NCBI GenBank assembly: GCA_950097015.1
Contig: CATNEN010000007.1
Coordinates: forward strand, 3,844,001 to 3,908,000
Direction: 5' to 3'
Length of the DNA: 64,000 nt
DNA from: Macrostomum hystrix
Lineage: Eukaryota > Platyhelminthes > Macrostomidae
This document shows, in pieces, positions 35,201-47,200 of this stretch. The first letter of the stretch is position 1. Every line of letters begins with the position of its first letter. The position numbers and the translations under genes were made by a program. The notes under the pieces were generated by a model. The model did no database searches and was not told the DNA's origin. It was given only the letters and a program-made list of their open reading frames with translations.

Positions 35201-38200
35201 TTAGGATCTTGAGGGAAGATTGATATTGGGATCTTGAGGGAAGATTGATATTAGGATCTTGAGGGAAGATTGATATTAGGATCTTGAGGGAAAATTGATA
35301 TTGGGATCTTGAGGGAAAATTGATATTGGGATCTTGAGGGGAATTTATATTGGGATCTTGAGGGAAGATTTATATTAGGATCTTGAGGGAAGATTGATAT
35401 TAGGATCTTCAGGGAAAAATTGATATTAGGATCTTGAGGGAAGATTGATATTGGGATCTTGAGGGAAAAATATATATTAGGATCTTGAGGGAAGATTGAT
35501 ATTAGGATCTTCAGGAAAAAAATTATATTAGGATCTTGAGGGAAGATTGATATTGGGATCATGAGGGAAGATTGATATTGGGATCATGAGGGAAGATTGA
35601 TATTGGGATCATGAGGGAAGATTGATGTTGGGATCATGAGGGAAAAATTTATATTAGGATCTTGAGGGAAGATTGATATTAGGATCTTCAGGGAAGATTG
35701 ATATTGGGATCTTAAGGGAAGATTGATATTGGGATCTTGAGGGAAGATTGATATTGGGATCTTGAGGGAAGATTGATATTGGGATCACAAGGGAAGCTTG
35801 ATTTTGGGATTTTAAGAGAAGCTTGCTATTGGGATCAAGATGGCAGCCGAAATCCCATAACGTACTTTATCCTCTGAGCTGCTAGACTCGGAAGCCAAAC
35901 TTCTGCCGTCCTCTTCCGGTGTGCAGGATCGTCGACTGTGCTTGCTAGACTGCTGCTGCTGCTGATCCTGCTGTTGCGGCTTTTTGTGTTGCTGCTGCTG
36001 ATTAACTTGCTGACTGTGCTGCTGCTTCTTGCCTCGCGCTTTGCCTGTGAGAGAATTAAAAATTGTTATAGTTCATAATCATCAAAGTCATAATTGCGAT
36101 GCGTTGTGTACCTAGACAGGCGGAGCTGGTGCAGAATAGGCAATGGGAGCTGGTGCAGAATAGGCAGTGGGAGCTGGTGCAGAATAGGCAGTGGGAGAGG
36201 CTGCTGAATAGGCAGTGGGAGCTGGTGCAGAATAGGCAGTGGGAGCTGGTGCAGAAAAGGCAGTGGGAGCTGGTGCAGAATAGGCAGTGGGAGCTGGTGC
36301 AGAATAGGCAGTGGGAGCTGGTGCAGAATAGGCAGTGGGAGCTGGTGCAGAATAGGCAGTGGGAGCTGGTGCAGAATAGGCAATGGGAGCTGGTGCAGAA
36401 TAGGCAGTGGGAGCTGGTGCAGAATAGGCAGTGGGAGCTGGTGCAGAATAGGCAGTGGGGGAGGCTGCTGAATAGACAGCGGGAGAGGCTGCTGAATAGA
36501 CAGTGGGAGAGGCTGCTGAATAGACAGTGGGAGAGGCTGCTGAATAGGCAGTGGGAGAGGCTGCTGAATAGACAGTGGGAGAGGCTGCTGAATAGGCAGT
36601 GGGAGAGGCTGCTGAATAGGCAGTGGGAGAGGCTGCAGAATAGGCAGTGGGAGAGGCTGCAGAATAGGCAGTGGGAGAGGCTGCTGAATAGGCAGTGGGG
36701 GAGGCTGCTGAATAGGCTGTGTGAGAGGGCTGCTAAACAGACAGGGTAAGCGGGCTGCTCGATAGACAGTGTGAGCGGACTGGATAGACACGGGGATCAA
36801 GAAGCCGAAAAAGCAAACCTTTTCCCATTCGCTGATTGGAGAAATCGATTGGCTCAAACTGCGGCGTTGGAATCAGCTGCGGATTCAAGTTTGTCAATGT
36901 GGCTGAAGCAGACGCAGCCGCCACCGCAGTCGCAGAGACGATAGTTGCAGTTGCCAAAGTAGCTGATGACGCACCCGAAGCTGTGGAAGCCGAGCGGGAC
37001 TCCTTGCTGCCTAGACTGACTGCCGGGGCAGACTCCTTAAGACGCTTAGCCCGCCGAGATTGCTGCTGCTGCTGATGGTGATGAGAGTGAGCCGATGAAG
37101 GCGATGATGCTGCTATCTGACTAGTCTGCTGCGCGTGATGCTGCTGCTGATTTGCCGCACCTGCAGCCAAAGTCGAGCTGCTATGGTGCACTGTGGAGGA
37201 AGCAGCGGCAGCGGCAGAAGTAGCTGTCTGGCCGCCTGTGGTCGAGGAAGTTAACGAAGAGTTTGACGCCGAACCGAACAGGCGACCCAGTAGGCCTGAG
37301 AAGACGCCGCCCCCGCTGCCGTCATCCACCGCGTCGTCAACCCTTGAATCGTGGCTGTGACTGTGAAACTGATACAGATGATGGCTATTGTTACAGCTGC
37401 TGCTATTGTTATTGTTAATGCTACTGCTGTTGACGGCAGACGCTAGAAGGCGCAGATCGAACGGAGCACCGCCGGAGGCGGCCGCAGCAGCCACAGCCGC
37501 CTGTCGGCACTGCAGGAAGGCGTCCAATGCTAGCAGGCGATCCGACTCGCAGAAGGCCGAGGCCAGAGCGCAGATGCCGCAGGCGACCATAGCCAGGGCT
37601 ACGGCAGTGTGCAGCTGGTGCTCCCAATCGGGTCTGGGCAGCCGGGCTGCACAGGCTGACAGCAGCTGGGTGGGCACGGCGGCCTGGAGCAGGACGCTGA
37701 GAGACGGTCCGGCATTAGGGCGCAGGGTGAGGAGCCGGGCAGTGCGGTGCAGACAATAGTCGGGCTGGAAGGTCACCTCGAGTCGGAGAGTCTCGTTGGG
37801 CTCCACAGTGACTGGCTGACAGCTGGACAATGAGAATCCGGCATCGGAGCAGGCTTTGTCCTGAGCACTCAATGCGGCGCCTTTGAATTCTTCTCCGACA
37901 CTGCCGCCAGGCTCGTCGTCTTCGTATTCGTCAGCGTCGCTGTCCTCTCCGATGCTGTAGCTTTGAATGCGCAGCGGCAGCGGGCCAGGATTGGTCAGGC
38001 TGAGCTGGCGCCTGATTGGACCGCAAGGCCGGCCGGCTCGTTCGGAGGCGTGGAACAACAGGCGTGGCTCCACCAGGCGCAGCCGAGGCTCGGCCGCCTC
38101 GCCCGTGACCAGCAGGACTTCCAGGGCAGTCAGGTTGTTGCGCAACAGGAAGACTGCAGAGTGGCGGCCAGGTCGATCGGGCCGGAAGGTCAGCCGGAAT

Positions 38201-41200
38201 CGAGCGCGACGCCTAGGCGGCACCAGGGTGGCCAGACTGTCCGGATGGATCTGCGGGCAGTTGCGGGGCTGGTTAGGTTATTAGGTGTTTACTGTTCCTA
38301 GTTGGTAGGTCCATTGATATCAATGACATCCAACGAAAAGCTTGGCTAAGGATAGGCGAAATGCAATGTGCAGTAAAAGCGCTTTTTTCACCTCATTTCG
38401 TGGTAAGCAGCATAATAGCTCGTAATAATATTAATTGCAGGAGGCGCATCATTTGGTGACACTAGATCCGCAGCCAGCGAGGAGGCCATTCTGCCTATTT
38501 CGCTGACTCCTGAGCACACACGACACAGGTACTATACGCGGGCACACGCTCACACAGGAGTGAACATCTGCCCTGACTTTCTCATCGTCAGGCTGAGGTT
38601 GGCCCTCAAGGGCGCAAATTGCACGAAAAGCCCCCAAGCCTTCTCTCCGCGACTGCGCCCCAAATGAATGTGGCCTCGCCGCAGAATCGAGCTCAGGGAC
38701 CTTGGTGCGAGAGGCAAACGCATTAGATTGTTAGACTTCGTGATAAGCAGCTTTGATGTGGGCGGCTGTGGCACCCACTTAGGCCTTACAGAACGACCAT
38801 CATCCTGAATGCCTTTTTCTTGAGCAAACAGCTCAGACATAAAATCTTGGATAAAGACTCCGCCACGCCACCGAAACAAGGACAAAAGGATTGCTTGGGA
38901 TGTTAGTTTTGGTCTGTCTCACCTTGGCTCCAAACAGTGCCTTCAGCTGATCGCGATGCACCCTTGCCACCTCCGACTGAGCCCCGATACCCGCGAGGGT
39001 GATCACTCCGCTGCCGTCGCCATCATCGCCGGAGTAGCCGACGGCGGCGGCGGCCTCCCCTTCCCAGGCCTCGGCGCCGATTCTACTGGCCAGCAGGGAG
39101 ATGGCAGCCTGTGGAGCCGGGTACAGCCGTAACGGCAGCAGCTGCGCCAGCACCGGACTGTCCGAGGGGTTGCTGATCAGCAGCTCAGACTCCGTGGAGT
39201 TGCCAGCGTGCGTCAGCTCTAGCTGATGCCGCCAGCCGTCTGGCAGAAGGTTCGGCCTGGTCAGTAGGGCCTGGGCCCGCATTAGAAAGCCGCCAGCGTG
39301 CGCGGTCTCCATGGTGACGGTAGCGTTAACTGTGTGCCGATCTGAGCGGACCAGAGAGTCCCAGCGTTGTGATAGGCGGCCGAGGTACAGCTGGTCAACT
39401 TCGGGCACGCGACTGTCCAGGCTGAGACCCGAGAGCCACTCCTGGCCGGCTAAAAGAGTAATGCGGGTGCGCTGTGAGGCTAGAGAACTGGCTGCTTGAT
39501 CCTGAGGATCTGAAATGGTGGCTGATTGATCCTGAGGATCTGGGATGGTGGCTGATTGATCCTGAGGATCTGGGATGGTGGCTGATTGATCCTGAGGATC
39601 TGGAATGGTGGCTGATTGATCCTGAGGATCTGGAATGGTGGCTGATTGATCCTGAGGATCTGGGATGGTGGCTGATTGATCCTGAGGATCTGGAATGGTG
39701 GCTGATTGATCCTGAGGATCTGAAATAGTGGCTGATTGATCCGGAGGATCTGGAATGGTAGCTGATTAATCCGGAGGATCTGGAATGGTAGCTGATTGAT
39801 CCGGAGGATCTGGAATGGTAGCTGATTGATCCGGAGGATCTGGAATGGTAGCTGATTGATCCGGAGGATCTGGAATGGTAGCTGATTGATCCGGAGGATC
39901 TGGGATGGTGGCTGCTTGATCCTGAGGATCTGGAATGGTGGCTGATTGATCCTGAGATCTGGGATGGTGGCTGATTGATCCTGAGATCTGGGATGGTGGC
40001 TGATTGATCCTGAGGATCTGGGATGGTGGCTGATTGATCCTGAGGATCTGGGATGGTGGCTGCTTGATCCTGAGGATCTGAAATGGTGGCTGATTGATCC
40101 TGAGGATCTGAAATGGTGGCTAATTGATCCTGAGGATCTGGGATGGTGGCTGATTGATCCTGAGGATCTGAAATGGTGGCTGATTGATCCTGAGGATCTG
40201 AAATGGTGGCTGATTGATCTTGAGGATCTGGGATGGTGGCTGCTTGATCCTGAGGATCTGAAATGGTGGCTGATTGATCCTGAGGATCTGAAATGGTGGC
40301 TGATTGATCCGGAGGATCTGGAATGGTAGCTGATTGATCCGGAGGATCTGGAATGGTAGCTGATTGATCCGGAGGATCTGGGATGGTGGCTGCTTGATCC
40401 TGAGGATCTGGAATGGTGGCTGATTGATCCTGAGATCTGGAATGGTGGCTGATTGATCCTGAGATCTGGGATGGTGGCTGATTGATCCTGAGATCTGGGA
40501 TGGTGGCTGATTGATCCTGAGATCTGGGATGGTGGCTGATTGATCCTGAGATCTGGGATGGTGGCTGATTGATCCTGAGGATCTGGGAAGGAGGCTGCTT
40601 AACTGGGAGGATGAGGGATTATGTATGTCTAACTCTAACTCTAATCTGTGGATTATTTCAGAAAGGCTGAACAAGGTGTCCAAAATCGTGCTAATCTATA
40701 AAGTCCCCACCGACTCACTAGCAGTGGAGAGCGGAAAGCCTACGTAGCAGTCCTGACCGCATAGTCGCTGCTGATCAAAACAAATCTTGCCAACCTGGAA
40801 ATTTATAGTTTAAACATTAATACAGGCCCTTAATTTGCGATTCCACCTCAATAAAGTGAAAATAGCAGGTATAAAGTGAGACGAATTGTGCAGTTAATGC
40901 TATTTAGGAATCAAATATTTAACTTTTCTCTTTAAACAATGTGGGTCTGCTAACCTTGCTAGCAAAACTATTCAATGATTAAAGTTTCTGCCTGACACAC
41001 GAGTGCTGACTAATAACAGCACTGTTTTAACACTAAGTTCAACACACTGGTACCGGCTTTGATCTTCTTAATTGAATTTAGCTTAAATGCCGTTTATAAT
41101 TAATAATGGACCATTTTTCATGCTACTGCAGAATTGAAATGCAGCTCTGCATGCTCCAGCAGCTGTGAAATGCAACCCAGCATGCTCCAGCAGCTGTGAA

Positions 41201-44200
41201 ATGCAACCCAGCATGCTCCAGCAGCTGTGAAATGCAGCTCTGCATGCTCCAGCAGCTGTGAAATGCAACCCAGCATGCTCCAGCAGCTGTGAAATGCAAC
41301 CCAGCATGCTCCAGCAGCAGTGAAATGCAACCCAGCATGCTCCAGCAGCTGTGAAATGCAACCCAGCATGCTCCAGCAGCTGTGAAATGCAACCCAGCAT
41401 GCTCCAGCAGCTGTGAAATGCAACCCAGCATGCTCCAGCAGCTGTGAAATGCAACCCAGCATGCTCCAGCAGCTGTGAAATGCAACCCAACATGCTACTG
41501 CAGCTGTGAAATGCAACCCAGCATGCTCCAGCAGCTGTGAAATGCAACCCAGCATGCTCCAGCAGCTGTGAAATGCAACCCAGCATGCTCCAGCAGCTGT
41601 GAAATGCAACCCAGCATGCTCCAGCAGCTGTGAAATGCAACCCAACATGCTACTGCAGCTGTGAAATGCAACCCAACATGCTACTGCAGCTGTGAAATGC
41701 AACCCAACATGCTACTGCAGCTGTGAAATGCAACCCAACATGCTACTGCAGCTGTGAAATGCAACCCAACATGCTACTGCAGCTGTGAAATGCAACCCAA
41801 CATGCTACTGCAGCTGTGAAATGCAACCCAACATGCTACTGCAGCTGTGAAATGCAAGTCAAAATCGGAACACCACGCAGGCTTGCATTCAACAAAAACC
41901 CACCGTGCTAGTCTCGAACGGTTTCAGCAGCTGCGGGAGGCCTAGGGGAGCGAATCGGAAGCGCGGGTCACGCGGCCAGAACTCCAGGCCCCTGACCGAC
42001 ACCAGCTGGTGGAAGGAGCTGCGCACGCTCAGCCAGCGACAGGCGGTCCGGCCGGGAAAGCAGTCGGGCAGGAGCAGCGGATCCGGCACTGCATTCAAGC
42101 TGCCGTCGGCACCGCGAAGTCGCCAGTTGAGCCGCAGGTCGGCCGGGCTGGCCCGGATTAGCAGCTCGCCTTGCAGGGGTCCCGACTGGGCCGGACCGAC
42201 GGCGCTCAGGGACAGCTCCGCCTGCGGGTGGAAATTTCAATGAGCCATCCACAAGTCATAACCCAGCCTGTAATCCTTCTCCTACTCATAACCCAGCCTG
42301 TAATCCTTCTCCTACTCATAACCCAGCCTGTAATCCTTCTCCTACTCATAACCCAGCCTGTAATCCTTCTCCTACTCATAACCCAGCCTATAATCATTTT
42401 CCTACTCATAACCCAGCCTGTAATCCTTCTCCTACTCATAACCCAGCCTGTAATCCTTCTCCTACTCATAACCCAGCCTGTAATCCTTCTCCTACTCATA
42501 ACCCAGCCTGTAATCCTTCCCCTACTCATAACCCAGCCTGTAATCCTTCCCCTACTCATAACCCAGTGACATCACTGTATTTTCACAATCCAGTCGTTAA
42601 TACATCCATTCATAATCCAGTGTTCTATCATTTTTAGCTTCTTTTAGCATTCTCTTAGCCGGTCATAAATATATCAAACCATTCTACCTAAGAAATCGTC
42701 TTTAATATCAATCGCAAAGACACACCTGAAAGAACGGTCTCAGCGTGATTGGCAGCTGGAGCGATTGCCCCACCTGCTCAGTCAGCGTCCCGTTTGGCCT
42801 TCGCAGCCTCAGCAGCTGTGCCCGCACAGCGGTGGAGTCGGCCTGACTGTCCGACTCGGACTGCACGCCCAACAGCCGCACCTCGACCGGGTTCTCATTG
42901 CGAATGACTAGCTCAACGCGGCGCCGCTCGCCAGGCCCGAGCGAGCCGAAATCGACAGACTCTGACGATCGCTCCGGCCACCTCGGCGCCAGTCGCAGGC
43001 CGCCAGTGTAGAGGAACACGGGTATGAGAAAGTGAGATGCATTCGAATAGATGGCCAGCTGAAGGACACGGGCGGCGGCGCCGGCGGACACGGACAAGCT
43101 GAAGGGCGATCTGGTGGCGCCGGCGGGAATGAGCACTGGAGGATGAAAGTTTGCCAGCGTAACATCGCGAGACTCAGCGGAGCCAGCTGTGGACAGCAGG
43201 CTGGCATTGAATATCACGACTGGCGTGGCGAACGTGTTGCTAATGCTGATGGGCCTGGTGACGCCAGCTGCTTCACTCGAAGGTGCCAGCAGGAATCGCG
43301 TACTGTTCGCATCGTACACTAGGGCACCCTGCAGCACAATTGCGCGATAAGGTACCCGGAGGAGTTCCACAATGCGATCGTCCTCATCCTGACTGCCAGT
43401 GACGATCACTTGACCGGCCCACTGCCGGGCATTCGTTGCTCTGTGCGCTGTGAAGGTCACGTCAGCTAGTGGAGTGCGCCGCCACGCGCCTGGCAACAGG
43501 CGCACAGGTCGGAAGCTCAGCTTCACTGCGTCATTTGGTGCGTCCAAGGTCACATTAGTTACCAGACAGGACTGCCGGAACAAGCTTGTTACCTAGGGGG
43601 GGGGAAATATTTGCGCGAAAGATTTACGGCGTATTCTCCGCTGAAACACCAACCAGCACTTCTAACTCACACACCAGCATGTCCTACTCACACACCAGCA
43701 TGTCCTACTCACACACCAGCATGTTCTACTCACACACCAGCACTTCCAACTCACACACCAGCATGTCCTACTCACACACCAGCACTTCCAACTCACACAC
43801 CAGCATGTCCTACTCACATACCAGCACTTCCAACTCACACACCAGCATGTCCTACTCACACACCAGCACTTCCAACTCACACACCAGCATGTCCTACTCA
43901 CATACCAGCATGTCCTACTCACATACCAGCACTTCCAACTCACACACCAGCATGTCGTACTCACACACCAGCACTTCCAACTCACACACCAGCATGTCCT
44001 ACTCACATAACAGCATGTCCTACTCACACACCAGCATGTCCTACTCACACACCAGCACTTCAAACTCACACACCAGCATGTCCTACTCAAACCCACTGAA
44101 ATCAAAGAGTTCTCCACACCTGCAGTGTCAGTGTCCGCTCGCTATCCAAGGTTCTCAACAGGCCGAAGTCTAGTCGGTCAACCGTGGCGTACAAGCCGGG

Positions 44201-47200
44201 CCGGCCGGAGACTTCGACTTCAACCGGCAGCACGAGGCCAAATCGACTACTCCGATTGGTCTTCACCTGCACGAACGCTGTGTGATTGGCCGGCTCTCGG
44301 CCAACCAATCGCAGCCGCATTACAGTCCGCGTCTCGTAGGGCGGTATCGCCCACAACTGGCTGGCCGCCAAGGGGCCGGGGCCGCCATTGGGCAGCTCCA
44401 GGTGAAGATCCGGGCCGCTGGTGAACATCTCGGTGATCTGCAGCGGACTGCTGTGCGGATTGTGCACGTGCAGATAGGGGCTGAAGCTGCTATTCACGGG
44501 AATGCGGGCTGCCAGCCAGGGCTGCACCCGGTAGGGACTGGGGACGCCAACGGCGAACAGCTGATAGCGATAAGTGCCGGTGGAGGTGCGAATGAACAGC
44601 GTGTTCTCCGTGGCGCCGATCTCTCTGGCTAGGAACACAACATCGAATGTGGTGTTCTCGCCCGCTGGCACCACCTGTGGGTGGGGTAGCTTTCAGTCAA
44701 GAGGAATGGGCCAGGAAAACTTCAGGAATAGGCCAGGAAAACTTCAGGAATAGGCCAGGAAAAATTCAGGAATAGGCCAGAAAAACTTCAGGAATAGGCC
44801 ACAAAAACTTCAGGAATAGGCCAGGAAAGGTTCAGGAATAAGCCTGGAAGACCTCAGGAAAATGCAACTAAGGGGATTTAAGGGAAAGGCTAGGCATGTT
44901 TCCAGGAAAAAGCTAGGAAGACTTCTAGGAATGCTTGTCAGATCTCAGGGAAATAAGCTGATCTCATGGAAAAGGCTAGGCAGGTCTCTGGGAAAATGGC
45001 AGGCTGATCTCATGGAAAAGGCTAGGCAGGTCTCTGGGAAAATGGTAGGCAGATCTCATGGAAAAGGCTAGGCAGGTCTCTGGGAAAATGGTAGGCAGAT
45101 CTCATGGAAAAGGCTAGGCAGATCTCATGGAAAAGGCTAGGCAGATCTCATGGAAAAGGCTAGGCAGATCTCATGGAAAAGGCTAGGCAGATCTCATGGA
45201 AAAGGCTAGGCAGATCTCATGGAAAAGGCTAGGCAGATCTCATGGAAAAGGCTAGGCAGATCTCATGGAAAAGGCTAGGCAGATCTCGTGGAAAAGGCTA
45301 GGCAGATCTCATGGAAAACGGTAGGCAGATCTCATGGAAAAGGCTAGGCAGATCTCATGGAAAAGGCTAGGCAGATCTCATGGAAAAGGCTAGGCAGATC
45401 TCATGGAAAAGGCTAGGCAGATCTCATGGAAAAGGCTAGGCAGGTCTCTGGGAAAATGGTAGGCAGATCTCAAGGAAATGCCTATTATATCACCAGAAAA
45501 GATAATCAGAATCCAATTTAGATAAGCTTCAGCACTGACCTTGCGCTGAAAGAATGAACAGTGAAAATGGGGCGTAGTTGCCGATATAGACAACAGTTGC
45601 ACCGGCTTTTGCTCCTGCCCATTGATTAGCGTCACCTGCTCCAGGTGCGGCTGGCCAACGTGACTGCGGCAACGGAGATAAAAATAAACAATCGTACATA
45701 TTTGATCGTCAGTTTTGTTGCCTTCTGCACAGAATAGAAACTAATGATTTAATGGATTGCATAACACTTACTGCTCCTTGAAGTCCAAATAGGGAGGCTC
45801 AAATCTAACTGGACTGGCTGGGACTCTGCCTTCATCCAACCTGCAGCGAAAATAAACATGACATGTTTCAGATTAGTTAATGGGATCACACTAAAAACAT
45901 TGGAAACAAGACACTACTCACCCTAATGATGGAAAGAGGTCAGATGAGAACTCATCTGTGCCATCTAGTGCCAAGCTCAAAACTTTATTAGTTTGAAAGA
46001 AACCTGTAAAATTATTAATTATTTGAGTTTCATTATTTCATAAAATCAACACCACTAATAAGACATAGAGTTAGAAATATGAGTAAATATAGTTCAAAAT
46101 ATACTAGGTAGTCATCTAGGTCCACTTGGCAAATCTATCAAATCTGGATCAAAGTACTTAAACTAGAATATTGATAACCATGTTAGCTATTGCTAATATA
46201 TATCAATTATAATAAATTCTAATTCTTATTGTAAAAATGTTCTGAAGAATATGATTTTATGTTCATTCAAATTGTAGTAACTATTTAAATAAATTAATTT
46301 ATAAATATTTTAGAACAAATATTTTTTTTCCAATTTAAATCCTAAAGACGTTAAAATAGATGGCAAGAGTGAAATTCAAACATTAAACATTTTATGACAT
46401 TGAAAAATTAATTGAAACCAATTATAATTGTGAATTAAGAGACAAAAAAGAAAACTGTAGGTCAATATATTTTTGTTTACTATGTTCTATAAAATTTCTA
46501 TAAAATCTTAAACAATGTATAATTTAAATAATGGAACTAATAAAGTATAGTTTTAACCAAGAAGTATTAAATGGCTAAACATCTTTAGGTGGAGGTTCTT
46601 TATGTTAGCTATATAAAATATTTAATTTATTGGAGCATTTGACAAAAAAATAATTTAAAGATATTTAGATTAAGCCCTTAACTTTAGGAAAAAAACTAGC
46701 TAATGGAGCACTAACTAAAATTAATTGATACAGCTGAAATTCGAGTTTGCTTATGACTACATATGAATGTGACTATATAATAGGCTTATTATAACAAAAA
46801 TACCAATTTTACAAGTTTGGAAGTGGCATAGACATTTATTTATGCCTGAAAATTGCAAGATACAGCAGCAATAGTTGCCTTGGTGAAAAACCTGCTTTAT
46901 TTTATTAGTGTTAGACAAAGTAGTGTTATTTCTAAAAATTTGGTTTCAGTTTTGAAATTCCAAAAGAGTAAGCATTTTGATTTTGCATTTTTTTTATTTG
47001 AAGCAAACTTTTGGTTTCTGCTTAAAATTAGTACACTGTCTGAAAACTTCCTTAAGTTTTCAAAGTTTCTGAAAGAAAGTCAAATGCCAAAATTATATTT
47101 CTAAAGGCCAAAAATTGCATTTACAGTAGATTGATCCTTCAAATGAATTTGTCATCCTACACTTCTTCAAATTTTCACACCCCCAATGTCTTATTTCTTA

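Noticed and set aside
36066-36857. 263- and 216-codon repeat frames (Pro-Leu-rich minus, Gln-Trp-rich plus)
   Set aside because: 24-bp minisatellite in TMEM131 intron 10; multiple-of-three period keeps frames open.
37388-37759. 123-codon plus-strand frame
   Set aside because: Antisense shadow of TMEM131 exon 10.
41083-41702. Three overlapping minus-strand frames of 120-194 codons
   Set aside because: Same 31-bp array read in three frames; TMEM131 exons 7 and 8 join in phase without it. Cryptic exon use remains possible and is listed as a finding.
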